Source: Desulfohalovibrio reitneri
Lineage (GTDB): Bacteria; Desulfobacterota; Desulfovibrionia; Desulfovibrionales; Desulfovibrionaceae
DNA length: 64,000 nt
Direction: 5' to 3'
Assembly (NCBI RefSeq): GCF_000711295.1
Contig: NZ_JOMJ01000003.1
Coordinates: forward strand, 1,127,501-1,191,500
A program made the translations under genes and the position numbers. Positions 49,401-57,540 of this stretch are shown here, in pieces (the first letter of the stretch is position 1; each line of letters starts with the position of its first letter). The notes under the pieces were generated by a model that worked only from the letters and a program-made list of their open reading frames with translations, was not told where the DNA came from and ran no database searches.

Positions 49401-49993
49401 GGCGGCTGCGGCTGGCCACCCTGGAGGAATGCGCCGAGATGGGCGCGGAGGCCGAGGTCAAGGTGGCCTGCATCATCACCTCCAAGCAGGAGAAGTACAC
49501 CAAGAAGGGCGACAAGATGGCCATCTGCTGGATCGAGGACCTGACCTCATCCTGCGAGATGCTGGTATTCCCTCGCGCCTTCGAACAGATGCGCCACCTG
49601 CTGGACGAGGACCAGCCCCTGCTGGTCACGGCCAAGATAGCCCCCAGCGAGGACGATGACGACGTGGACGAGGAGACCCCCAAAAAGGCCAAGCTCTTCG
49701 CCGAATCGGCCAAGCCCCTCTCCGAGGCCCAGGCCTCCTCCTCGGAGCCGGTTACCCTGGCCCTGGACGTTGTGGGGCTGCCCCCCGAGCGGCTGGACGG
49801 CCTGGGCGAGGTGCTGGCCAGCCATCCCGGCCACGCCCCGGTGTACCTCTGCCTGCGGGTGGACGGGGCGGTCTGCCGCCTGGAGCTGGACTCCAAATAC
49901 AAGGTCTACCCCTCCTCCGACTTCCACAAGGCCGTGGAGGCCTGGCGGAAGGAACTCTGCGCCAATGGAGACGTGACATGCCGTACCGGCTGA
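46484..49993 (+). CDS. dnaE: DNA polymerase III alpha subunit
   Basis: The 1169-residue replicative polymerase starts with a PHP domain (VHLHCHTEYSLLDGA, ITDHGNMFG), followed by the C-family polymerase core with catalytic Asp residues in MPDIDIDFCERRR (about residue 403) and PGRGSAAGSLVAYAL. It ends with tandem HhH and OB-fold parts (VACIITSKQEKYTKKGDKM). CGGAG lies before the ATG. Its 3' end overlaps queD by 16 bases. Confidence 0.98.
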   Translation: MSTFVHLHCHTEYSLLDGAIRLDDLCTKAKDFGMPAAAITDHGNMFGAVEFYMKAKDYGIKPILGCEVYVAPNGRTDRSANSAKAAGFHLVLLARNNAGYKNLLKLVSEGFLTGFHYKPRIDFDLLRNHCEGLTALSACLAGEVPRAILGQGMDHAREVVKRHADLFPGHFYLELQSNGIQEQFTVNDRLKELAGDLSLPLVATNDCHYLESSDVQAHEVLLCIQTAATIDDPGRMQFGTDSLYYRSPEEMEREFSDTPEAVANSLRIAEECDVELDLKSLHFPVYDLPEGMTLDEEFRRLCRDGLKKRLELVEPDRHEAYWERLEYELGVICEMQFPAYFLIVQDFINWAKDNNIPVGPGRGSAAGSLVAYALRITNIDPMPYNLLFERFLNVERVSMPDIDIDFCERRRLEVIRDYVTPKYGEDAVAQITTFGKMKAKAVVRDVARAMGFTFGEADKIAKLIPEELKMTIDKAMEKEPELRTIYETDPKVKKLLDVSRRLEGLCRHASTHAAGVVISDKPMTEYLPLYKGKKGEIVTQFDMKKVEKVGLIKFDFLGLRTMTVIQDSLDNIARQGITPPDLDTLPLTDQKTFDLFSRGDTDGVFQVESGGMRGYLKKLRPNCFEDLIAMLALYRPGPLSSGMVEMFIDRKHGREKVEYPHPSLEETLKPTYGVMVYQEQVMKTAQVIANYSLGEGDILRRAMGKKIEEEMAKQRVRFLEGARENEIPDSTANEIFDLMEKFAAYGFNKSHSAAYAMISYHTGYLKTHYPMEFMAALMTSEIENQDKILKYITCCRDMDIPVKGPDINHSRYQFIVEGAEGDKGVRFGLGSIKNVGQAAIQEIVDQREEGGPYTSLLDLCTRVDLRKMTKRVLEHLVKAGAMDCLGTTRAALLAGLERVHAQAQKQQKERDSGQLSMMGLLPEQPRKLPGLGINCEEQTLEEMEDEKILRFEKDALGLYLSSHPLLAHRSEIRRLRLATLEECAEMGAEAEVKVACIITSKQEKYTKKGDKMAICWIEDLTSSCEMLVFPRAFEQMRHLLDEDQPLLVTAKIAPSEDDDDVDEETPKKAKLFAESAKPLSEAQASSSEPVTLALDVVGLPPERLDGLGEVLASHPGHAPVYLCLRVDGAVCRLELDSKYKVYPSSDFHKAVEAWRKELCANGDVTCRTG

Positions 49994-50364
49994 AGGTCGA
50001 GAAATCCTTTTCCGCCGCCCACCAAATTCTGGAGCAGGGCGGCAAGTGCGAGCGCATGCACGGCCACAACTTCCAGGTGACCGTGCTGGTGGAGGGCCAC
50101 GAACCGGACCCGGCCACCGGCATGCTGCTGGACTTCGGCGTGCTCAAGGCGGAGCTTTCGGCCGTGCTGGACGAGCTGGACCACTCCCACCTCAACCAGC
50201 TGCCCGCCTTCGAGGGCCGCTCCGTGTCCTCGGAGCGCATCGCCCGCCACATCCACGACCGCCTGGCCGAGCGGCTGGCGGACCACGCCGGGGTGCGCAT
50301 CGCGGAGGTGGAGGTGGGCGAGAAGCCGGGCCAGTCCGCGGCCTACATCCCGGAGGCGGGCTGA
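49978..50364 (+). CDS. queD: 6-carboxy-tetrahydropterin synthase QueD (PTPS family)
   Basis: The 128-residue enzyme makes the carboxy-tetrahydropterin intermediate of queuosine synthesis. Zinc ligands are the His in FSAAHQI and the pair in MHGHNF; the catalytic Cys is in GGKCERMHGH. The distal DELDHSHLNQL and EVEVGEKPGQSAAY motifs are intact. It overlaps dnaE by 16 bases and touches dtd (TGATG). queH, a later step, is at 20813. Confidence 0.93.
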   Translation: MPYRLKVEKSFSAAHQILEQGGKCERMHGHNFQVTVLVEGHEPDPATGMLLDFGVLKAELSAVLDELDHSHLNQLPAFEGRSVSSERIARHIHDRLAERLADHAGVRIAEVEVGEKPGQSAAYIPEAG

Positions 50365-50831
50365 TGCGGCTGCTGGCGCAGCGCGTCTCCCGCGCCCGGG
50401 TGGAGAGCGGGGGCGGGACGCTGGGCGAGATCGGGCCGGGGTTGTGCGTGCTGGTCGGCTTCGGCCGCGGCGACGGCGAGGACCTGCCCGGCTCGCCGAT
50501 CTGGGAAAAGATGCTCGCCAAGCTCATGGGCCTGCGCATCTTCGAGGACGAGGCGGGCAAGCTGAACCTGAGCCTGGAGGACACCGGCGGCGGGCTGCTG
50601 CTGGTCTCCCAGTTCACCCTGTACGCGGACTGCCGCAAGGGCCGCCGCCCCTCCTTCCACGTGGCCTGCCCGCCGGAAACGGCCGAGGGGCTGTACGACC
50701 GGCTGGTGGCGGACTGCTCCGCCCGGCTGCCGGGCCGGGTTCAGTCCGGCCGCTTCGCCGCCTCCATGAACGTGGAGCTGGTCAACCACGGTCCGGTGAC
50801 CATCCTGCTGGATTCCGAAAAACTCGCCTGA
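50364..50831 (+). CDS. dtd: D-aminoacyl-tRNA deacylase
   Basis: The 155-residue enzyme removes D-amino acids and glycine from mischarged tRNA. The family motifs LLVSQFTLYADCRKGRRPSF and the C-terminal NVELVNHGPVTILLDS (cross-subunit GP motif, here HGPVT) are intact. Its ATG overlaps the queD stop. The longer upstream readings in this frame are inside queD. Confidence 0.96.
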   Translation: MRLLAQRVSRARVESGGGTLGEIGPGLCVLVGFGRGDGEDLPGSPIWEKMLAKLMGLRIFEDEAGKLNLSLEDTGGGLLLVSQFTLYADCRKGRRPSFHVACPPETAEGLYDRLVADCSARLPGRVQSGRFAASMNVELVNHGPVTILLDSEKLA

Positions 50832-50962
50832 TTCCCCGCCTCCTTTGCCCGCCCTTTTATAAAAGCCGGACGGGGGTTTGCCTTTCCGCGCGGAAACGTG
50901 GAATATGGCCGCCATCGGTATGAACGGCCGAAGCGCGCACGCGCTTCTCTGGGAGGGCGTCC

Positions 50963-51388
50963 ATGGCTGAATTCCTGTTGCGCAGCGATGCGCTTCCCGC
51001 CTCGGCCCGGCGGCTGTCCAAGGCGGCCTGCGCCATCCTGGGGGCCAGCATCGGGGACGCCGACCTGCTGCACGACCTGGATTTGGCCGTCACCGAAGGG
51101 TGCGCCAATGTGGTGTGCCACGCTTACGGCGGCCGCCCCGGAAACCTGGAGGTCCGCCTGCTCCTTGAAGAGGAGGGCGGCTTCGTGGAGGTGGAGATAG
51201 CCGACTGGGGCATGGGGCTCGACCCCGAGGCCCCCATCCGCGACCCCGGCCCGGAGGCCGAATGCGGGCGGGGTCTGTTCATCATGGCCTCGCTGGCGGA
51301 CGAGTTCGACGTCCGCCGGGTGGAGGGGCGCACATTGGTGCGCATGCGCAAACGCGTGGGAGAAGCGGCATGGAAGGGCTCGCAATAG
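50963..51388 (+). CDS. Anti-sigma regulatory factor (RsbW-like kinase)
   Basis: The 141-residue protein is a GHKL ATPase of the SpoIIAB/RsbW class: [20 protein letters not shown] (N-box), [11 protein letters not shown] (G1) and [16 protein letters not shown] (G2). It would bind a sigma factor or another partner and phosphorylate the STAS antagonist encoded next, which it overlaps by 19 bases. GGAGG is near the ATG. No partner-switching sigma factor is in the window. Confidence 0.92.
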   Translation: MAEFLLRSDALPASARRLSKAACAILGASIGDADLLHDLDLAVTEGCANVVCHAYGGRPGNLEVRLLLEEEGGFVEVEIADWGMGLDPEAPIRDPGPEAECGRGLFIMASLADEFDVRRVEGRTLVRMRKRVGEAAWKGSQ

Positions 51389-51702
51389 ACCCCGGCGACG
51401 GCTGCCTGAAGCTGACCTACAGCGGCGAAATCGTCATCGACACCGTGACCGAATTGTCCCGGCGGGCCGTGGACGCGGTGGAGAACAGCCCGGCGGAGCG
51501 CGTGGTGCTGGACCTCTCGGACGTGCCCTTCATCGACAGTTCCGGCATCGGCTTTCTGGTCTCCCTGGACACCCGGCTGCAAAGCTTGGGCAAGAAGCTC
51601 TACCTCTGCTGCCCCGGCTCCCAGGTGCGCAAGACCCTCTCCCTGGTGCAGCTGCACCGCTATTTCAACTTCATCGACCATATCGACGACTTGCCAGCCT
51701 GA
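51370..51702 (+). CDS. STAS-domain anti-sigma factor antagonist (RsbV-like)
   Basis: The 110-residue protein has the phosphorylatable Ser motif [16 protein letters not shown]. It would release the partner of the RsbW-like kinase when dephosphorylated. GGGAGA precedes the ATG at 51370. The ATG of the next gene overlaps its stop (TGATG), linking this switch to a glycosyltransferase. Confidence 0.93.
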   Translation: MEGLAIDPGDGCLKLTYSGEIVIDTVTELSRRAVDAVENSPAERVVLDLSDVPFIDSSGIGFLVSLDTRLQSLGKKLYLCCPGSQVRKTLSLVQLHRYFNFIDHIDDLPA

Positions 51703-53399
51703 TGGCCGACCCCAAACCGACCACCGCCCCCGGAGGCGAAACCGACCTCCTCCTCGACCTGAACGGCCGCTCCCAGCCGCTTTTGGGGCGCGGGGGGGCG
51801 CGCACGGAGACCCGGCCCGTGGAGGGGTTTCTGGCCCGGGAGACGCCCGGCCTGCCGGTGCTCTTGGGCGCGGGGCTGGGGCACGGCTTGCGGAAGCTGC
51901 TGGCCGGGTACGACGGCCCGGTGGCCGTGGTGGACAAGGAGGCGGCCATCCAGGCGCACTCTCCCGCGCGACGGGAGGCCGAGGCCTCGGGCCGGGTGCT
52001 GTGGCTGGACGGGGAGGACGCCCGGGAAGCCCTGGCCGAGCTGACCCGCTGGCAGATGGAGAACGGCGGCGCGCCGCTCGTCCCCCTGCCCCACCCAGTC
52101 TACCTGCGGCTGGACCCGGACCACTACACCGGGCTCAAGCGCGGGCTGGAGGCCTCCAGCCGCTTCAATTTCTGGGAGAAGGCGCGCTACGCCAAGTTCA
52201 CCGGCGACACCCCGCGCGTGCTGCTCATCTCCTCCCGCTATTTCCTCATGGGCGAGATAATGGCCGCCTGCGAGCGCATGGGCGTGGAGCACCGCTTTCT
52301 GGACCTCTCCGCCAGCGAGGGCGAGGACGGCGAGGTGGGCCGGGCGGATTTCGTGGAGGAGCTGCTGCGGTCGGTGCTGGAATTCAAGCCGGACTTCGTC
52401 TTCACCATCAACCACCTGGGCGTGGACCGCGAGGGGGTGCTGACCGACCTGCTTGCGCGGCTGGAGCTGCCGCTGGCCTCCTGGTTCGTGGATAACCCCC
52501 ACCTCATCCTCTACATCTACGACAACCTCACCTCCCCCTGGACCACGGTCTTCACCTGGGACGCGGACAACCTGGACTCCCTGGCCGAACTGGGCTTCCC
52601 CAATGTGCGCTACCTGCCCCTGGGAACGGACGTCCACCGCTTCCGGCCGGACGCCCCACCCGGGCCGGATTCCTGGCGGTCGCGGGTTTCCTTCGTGGGC
52701 AACTCCATGGTGCACAAGGTGGCCCGGCGGCTGGAGGTGGCCGCTCCCCCGCCCGAACTACGCGAGGCCTACCCGAAAATCGCCGCTGGCTTCGGCGGGA
52801 GCGAGGACTGGAGTGTGCGGGCCTTCATGGAGCGCAGCCACCCGGACTTCATGCCCGCCTTCGAGTCCCTGGGGACCACCGAGCGCAAGCTGGCCTTCGA
52901 GACCCTGGTCACCTGGGAATCCACCCGCGCCTACCGGCTGGCCTGCGTGCGGTCCACCCTGCCATTCACCCCCCTCATCGTGGGAGACCCCTACTGGAAG
53001 GAAAGCCTGCCAGGCGAGGGGAGCGGCTGGCGCTACCACTCCGAGCTCGGCTACTACGACGACCTGCCTCGCTTCTATCCCCTCTCGGAAGTCAACTTCA
53101 ACTGCACCTCCAAGCAGATGAAGGGCGCGGTCAACCAGCGCGTCTTCGACGTGCCCGCCTCCGGGGCCTTCCTTCTCACCGACCACCGCCGCCAGATGGA
53201 GGACCTGTTCGAGCCGGGGCGGGAGGTGGTATTCTACACCTCCCCGGAGGAAGCCTCGGAGCTGGCCGCCCGCTACCTGGACGACCCGGCCGCCCGCGCC
53301 CGGGTTGCCGAGGCGGCCCGGCAACGGGTGCTGGCCGAGCATACCTACGACCACCGCCTGGCCGAACTGCTGGAAGCAATGCGCTCCATCTATGGATAG
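51702..53399 (+). CDS. CgeB-like glycosyltransferase
   Basis: The 565-residue protein has an N-terminal region of unclear type (residues 1-150, Ala/Gly/Leu-rich, [15 protein letters not shown]) and a GT-B-like half: [46 protein letters not shown], and the C-terminal Glyco_trans_1_2 pattern [23 protein letters not shown]. It sits between the anti-sigma pair and flagellar hook genes, so flagellin or surface glycosylation is plausible but unproven. Confidence 0.82.
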   Translation: MADPKPTTAPGGETDLLLDLNGRSQPLLGRGGARTETRPVEGFLARETPGLPVLLGAGLGHGLRKLLAGYDGPVAVVDKEAAIQAHSPARREAEASGRVLWLDGEDAREALAELTRWQMENGGAPLVPLPHPVYLRLDPDHYTGLKRGLEASSRFNFWEKARYAKFTGDTPRVLLISSRYFLMGEIMAACERMGVEHRFLDLSASEGEDGEVGRADFVEELLRSVLEFKPDFVFTINHLGVDREGVLTDLLARLELPLASWFVDNPHLILYIYDNLTSPWTTVFTWDADNLDSLAELGFPNVRYLPLGTDVHRFRPDAPPGPDSWRSRVSFVGNSMVHKVARRLEVAAPPPELREAYPKIAAGFGGSEDWSVRAFMERSHPDFMPAFESLGTTERKLAFETLVTWESTRAYRLACVRSTLPFTPLIVGDPYWKESLPGEGSGWRYHSELGYYDDLPRFYPLSEVNFNCTSKQMKGAVNQRVFDVPASGAFLLTDHRRQMEDLFEPGREVVFYTSPEEASELAARYLDDPAARARVAEAARQRVLAEHTYDHRLAELLEAMRSIYG

Positions 53400-53405
53400 A
53401 TAGCC

Positions 53406-54779
53406 GTGGCCGACCCCATCCTCATCCTCCAGATGCAGCGCATGGGCGACCTGGTGCTGACCTTCCCCCTGGTCCACTGGCTGCGGCGCCTGCACCCGGA
53501 GCGGGAAATCTGGGTGGTGGGGGAGGAATCCTTCTTCAAGGACCTCTACCCGGTGTCGCCCGGCGCGGTCTTCTTTCCCTGGGGGGCGGCGGACAAGCTG
53601 GCCACCCGGCGCTACGCAGCCGTGGTCAACCTCTCCATACGCGAGCGGGCGGCCGAACTGGCCGGTCGGCTGGAGACCGACCTGCTCCTGGGCCCCCACC
53701 TGGACGCGGACGGCGCGCGGCGCATCCGGGGGGAGTGGCAAATCTACCGCGCCTCGCTGGTGCACAACAACCGGCACAACCTCTTCCACTGGGCCGACCT
53801 CAACGCCCTGGACACGGTTCCCCTCGAACGCATGGCCGCCACCCGCTGGGAACACCCCAGGGTGGGCCAGGGCGAGGCCGTGGGCGTCTTCCTCGGAGCC
53901 AGCGAACCGGCCAAACGGCCTAAGGAATCCTTCTGGGCCGACCTGATAGGGGAACTCTTCGCCCGCCGCCTGCGGCCGGTCATCCTGGGCGGCCCGGCCG
54001 AGGCCGGGGAAGGCGAACGGCTGGCCCGGGCCTTCGGCGGCAAGATCCTCAACCTAGCGGGCAAGACCGGCCTGGCGGAGCTGGTGGGCGCGCTGCGCAC
54101 CCTGGCCCTGCTGGTCACTCCGGACACCGGCCCCATGCACCTGGCGGCCTGGATGGGCACCCCGGTGCTCAACCTTTCCATGGGGCCGGTCCACCCCTGG
54201 GAGACCGGCCCCCACCCCGAGGGGCACACCGTGGCCCGGACCGGGCTTTCCTGCCTGGGCTGCTGGCGCTGCACCCGCCCCGCCCTGCTCTGCCGGGAGC
54301 GCTTCCGCCCCGCGGCCGTGGCCCACCTGTGCCGCCGCCTGCTGCGCGCGCCCGGAACCATGCCCCCCCAGCCCCCCGGACTGCGGCTGGCCGCCACCGC
54401 CCGCGACCGCTTCGGCCTCTACGACCTCAGCCCGGCCGGACCGGCCTCCCCGCGTCTGGTGCTCGACCGCTTCTGGCAGGGCTTCTTCGGCCGCGCCTTC
54501 GGCCTGTGGGACGAGGCCGAGGCGGCCGTCAGGCTGGACGCCCTGCGCGAGGCCGCGCCGCAATCCGCCGAGGCCATGGCCGCCCGCCTGCCCCTTCTGC
54601 ACAGGGTGCTGGGGCGCGGCCTGCGCGACCCGGCCACTCCGTTTTGGGACCAGGCCCCGCCCCTGTTCCGCTCCCTCACAGGCTACCTGCAGACCATGCT
54701 GGACAACGCCGACCACTCCCCCGCCGCGCGCAAGCGCGCACTTGGCCTGGCCGAGTCCCTCTCCGCCCTGCTGGCTTGA
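53406..54779 (+). CDS. Glycosyltransferase family 9 (heptosyltransferase-like) protein
   Basis: The 457-residue protein has the GT9 features IQMQRMGDLVLTFPLVHWLRR-type N-terminus, LGASEPAKRPKE, VILGGPAEAGEGERLA and the donor site VTPDTGPMHLAAWMGTPVLNL. The C-terminal ~120 residues are Ala/Arg-rich and not part of the core. It begins at a GTG 6 bases after the previous gene. In this context it may act on LPS or on flagellin with its neighbour. Confidence 0.88.
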   Translation: MADPILILQMQRMGDLVLTFPLVHWLRRLHPEREIWVVGEESFFKDLYPVSPGAVFFPWGAADKLATRRYAAVVNLSIRERAAELAGRLETDLLLGPHLDADGARRIRGEWQIYRASLVHNNRHNLFHWADLNALDTVPLERMAATRWEHPRVGQGEAVGVFLGASEPAKRPKESFWADLIGELFARRLRPVILGGPAEAGEGERLARAFGGKILNLAGKTGLAELVGALRTLALLVTPDTGPMHLAAWMGTPVLNLSMGPVHPWETGPHPEGHTVARTGLSCLGCWRCTRPALLCRERFRPAAVAHLCRRLLRAPGTMPPQPPGLRLAATARDRFGLYDLSPAGPASPRLVLDRFWQGFFGRAFGLWDEAEAAVRLDALREAAPQSAEAMAARLPLLHRVLGRGLRDPATPFWDQAPPLFRSLTGYLQTMLDNADHSPAARKRALGLAESLSALLA

Positions 54780-54857
54780 TTGTCCGGCAGGGAAAAAACT
54801 GCCCCTCCCCGCCCTGACGCGCTCTCCAAGTAGCTGGAATCACAAGGCCAGCCAGAC

Positions 54858-54873
54858 TGGTACACGCCTTGTA
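54858..54873 (+). promoter_or_regulatory. Weak sigma54-like site upstream of fliK
   Basis: TGGTAC-N5-TTGTA resembles the -24/-12 consensus TGGCAC-N5-TTGC with two mismatches, one in the -12 GC. It lies 27 bases before the fliK ATG. Confidence 0.3.
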
Positions 54874-54899
54874 CTTTCCCCGGCAAAGGAGTTCACGCC

Positions 54900-56714
54900 A
54901 TGCAGATTTTTCCTTCCCATAGCCAAAAGGAGTCCTCCGGGGAGGGCCTGTTTTCCTTGCGGGCCGATACCCGCCGCGGAGCGGACAGCTTCGCCGAGCT
55001 CATGGGCTCCGCCGCCAGCGCCGTGCGCGCTGCGGCCGAAAACCGCCGCGAGCGGAGCGACTCCGAGACCATCCGCCTGGACGACTCCCGCCAGTCCGCC
55101 CGCCAGGCGGCCGAGGACGCGGAGCACGCCGCCCGGCGGCGCGTGGAGGACGCCCGTTCCGCCGCCGAACAACAGGCTGGGCGCGGCGGCGCCGAGGTGA
55201 ACCGCGAGGCGTTCCGCCGTGTGGAGGGCTCCGGGGAGCTGAAGCCGCACGAGGTCAAGATGACCGAGGACGACTTCGGGGAGCTCCAGGGCAAACTGGC
55301 CCAGCTCGGCTTCTCCAAGGAGGAGATCGAGGGGCTGCGCGAGAAGCTGCGCAGCGACGAGGGCCTGACCTGGGGCGAAATGGTTGAGCGCATCATGGCC
55401 AAGAGCAAGGAACTGCTCGAGACGGGCCAGGGCGCGGAACTCTCCACGGTGCAGAAACAGCAGTTGGACTCCTTTTTCCAAAAGATCGGCTTCTCGGCCG
55501 ACGAATCCGCCGACCTCATGGACGACTTGGCCAACGGCAAGTTCAGCAGCGTCCTGGAGGTTGTGGACAAACAAATTTCCAGCCTGCCCCAGGACAAGCT
55601 GCTCAAGCTCAACCCCAAGGGCGTGCACGCCCTGGTGGAGTCGCTGAACCTTTCCAAGGAGGCAAGCGACAAGCTCAAATCGCTGTTCAAAGGCGAGGAC
55701 AGCCGCGAGGTGGGGCTGAACGAGCTGAAGAACATGCTTTCTGAGATGCGCAAGGAGGTGGAGCTTGACCAGAAGCAGAAGCTCGACCTGCTGCGCGAAG
55801 TGAAAACCGCGGTGGAGGACGCCCTCAAGGCGGCCATCCAAAAGGCCTCCGGCCAGCAGGCGGACGAGGATTCGGCCAAGGTCATCGCCGCGGGCAGGGA
55901 CAAGACGGCCATGGAGCAGTTCCTGGGCAAGAAGGAGAACGGGGACGCCAAGGAAGCCGGTGCCGACGCCAAGAACGGCGGCGAAGCGGACAAGGGGAGC
56001 GCCTCCGAGGAGTTGGTCAACGCCCGCAAGGACGGCTCCAAGGACCAGGGCCACTGGAGCGAACAGGAGAACCAGCGCCAAGCCGAACAGAAGAACGCCT
56101 TCGACGAGCTGTGGTCCAAGGTGGAGAAGGAGATCGAGGACCCGGCCGTGCGCCAGGTCTTCGCCGACGCCAGGGCCGAAGTGCAAAACGCCAGGGCCGA
56201 GGCCAAGGCCTCCCTGTCGCAGCAGGCCCGCGCCAGCCTGGCTGACCAGCACTCCGAGGAAATTTTCCGGCAGGTCCGCGAGGGGATGCTGAAGAACATG
56301 CCTGGCGGCGGCAAGCAGCTCACCCTGGAGCTGGAGCCGCGCGAACTGGGCCGGCTGACCGTGGCCCTGCAGGTGCAGGGCAAGGAGGTCAAGGCCCTCA
56401 TCCGCACCGAGAACAACGACGTGACCCGCGTCCTGGCCGAACAGATGGCCCAGGTGAAGCAGACCCTGGAACAGCAGGGCATGAAGGTCACGGAGATGGA
56501 CGTCCAGACCGGGCTTTCCCGAGAGGACGCCATGGGCCGCCAGTGGAAGGACGCGGAGCAGCACAACCTGGAGCAGCAGCGCCAGGCCATGGCCGAAATC
56601 CGCACCCGCATGCGCAACCTCCGTCAGGAGTCGGTGCGGGGCGACGCCTTGCAGGAACAGATGGCCGAGATCAGACGGCTGGCCTCGGAAAACGGCATCA
56701 GCCTGATCGCCTAG
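54900..56714 (+). CDS. fliK: Flagellar hook-length control protein FliK
   Basis: The 604-residue protein is low in complexity over most of its length (Ala/Glu/Lys/Asp-rich, predicted helical) and ends in the conserved hook-length domain at about residues 470-545 (LTLELEPRELGRLTVALQVQ ... VTRVLAEQMAQVKQTLEQQGMKV). It is exported and measures the hook. AAAGGAG precedes the ATG. It heads the fliK-flgD-flgE group. Confidence 0.92.
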   Translation: MQIFPSHSQKESSGEGLFSLRADTRRGADSFAELMGSAASAVRAAAENRRERSDSETIRLDDSRQSARQAAEDAEHAARRRVEDARSAAEQQAGRGGAEVNREAFRRVEGSGELKPHEVKMTEDDFGELQGKLAQLGFSKEEIEGLREKLRSDEGLTWGEMVERIMAKSKELLETGQGAELSTVQKQQLDSFFQKIGFSADESADLMDDLANGKFSSVLEVVDKQISSLPQDKLLKLNPKGVHALVESLNLSKEASDKLKSLFKGEDSREVGLNELKNMLSEMRKEVELDQKQKLDLLREVKTAVEDALKAAIQKASGQQADEDSAKVIAAGRDKTAMEQFLGKKENGDAKEAGADAKNGGEADKGSASEELVNARKDGSKDQGHWSEQENQRQAEQKNAFDELWSKVEKEIEDPAVRQVFADARAEVQNARAEAKASLSQQARASLADQHSEEIFRQVREGMLKNMPGGGKQLTLELEPRELGRLTVALQVQGKEVKALIRTENNDVTRVLAEQMAQVKQTLEQQGMKVTEMDVQTGLSREDAMGRQWKDAEQHNLEQQRQAMAEIRTRMRNLRQESVRGDALQEQMAEIRRLASENGISLIA

Positions 56715-56733
56715 CCGTCACGGAGAACATCGC

Positions 56734-57486
56734 ATGTACGCTTTTCAGGAAATAGGACGCGCCGAACAGGAATTCACGGTCGACCCCTCCAAGCAGGAGA
56801 TCAACAAGGAGCTTGGCCGCGACACGTTCCTGCAGCTCCTGACCGCCCAGCTGGGCAACCAGGATCCCCTGAACCCCATGAAGGACAAGGAGTTCACCGC
56901 CCAGTTGGCCCAATTCTCCTCCCTGGAGCAGTTGACCAACATCAACGAGGGCATCGGCGACATGAACGAGGCCTCCAAGAGGCAGGAAATGCTCTCCGCG
57001 GTCAGCTTCATCGGCAAGCAGGTGCGCGCCGAGGGCAACACCTTGAGCAAGTACGGCGACTACTCCTCCACCGTCTACTACGGGCTGGAGGAGCCGGTCA
57101 CCAACGTCAACGTGAACATCTTCGACTCCTGGGGCAACGTCATCCGCACCATCCAGGGCGGCGCCATGCAGGGCGGCATGTACGAGTTCCAGTGGGACGG
57201 CAAGGACTGGCAGGGCAACAAAGCCCCGGACGGCACATACACCGTTTCCATCTCCGCCGAGGGCGCCGACGGGCAACCCGTGATGGTGGACACCGAGGTC
57301 AACGGCACCGTGGCCGGCGTCTCCACCTACGAGGGCCAGCACTACCTGCGCCTGCGGGACGGCCGCACCGTCAAGTTCATGGATGTCCAGGAAGTGGTCA
57401 ATCCCGCAGCTCCCCCCGCCGACGGCGGCGAGGAGGAGACCGGCGGAGGCGACGAATCCCAGGAAAGCGAAGAGACAACGCAATAA
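56734..57486 (+). CDS. flgD: Flagellar hook assembly (capping) protein FlgD
   Basis: The 250-residue protein has the N-terminal FlgD signature LGRDTFLQLLTAQLGNQDPLNPM followed by EFTAQLAQFSSLEQLTNIN, and a central Ig-like FlgD-N region (GNVIRTIQGGAMQGGMYEFQWDGKD). The C-terminal ~25 residues are Glu/Gly-rich. It lies 19 bases after fliK and caps the growing hook. Confidence 0.95.
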   Translation: MYAFQEIGRAEQEFTVDPSKQEINKELGRDTFLQLLTAQLGNQDPLNPMKDKEFTAQLAQFSSLEQLTNINEGIGDMNEASKRQEMLSAVSFIGKQVRAEGNTLSKYGDYSSTVYYGLEEPVTNVNVNIFDSWGNVIRTIQGGAMQGGMYEFQWDGKDWQGNKAPDGTYTVSISAEGADGQPVMVDTEVNGTVAGVSTYEGQHYLRLRDGRTVKFMDVQEVVNPAAPPADGGEEETGGGDESQESEETTQ

Positions 57487-57540
57487 CCCTTTCGGGTCGG
57501 CAGCAACGGGTCAACCGAAGAGCGAGTCAAGGAGGAAAAC

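Noticed and set aside
54780-54810. Hairpin GGCAG-N8-CTGCC as a terminator after the GT9 gene
   Set aside because: The stem is short, the A run is in the loop and no T tract follows.
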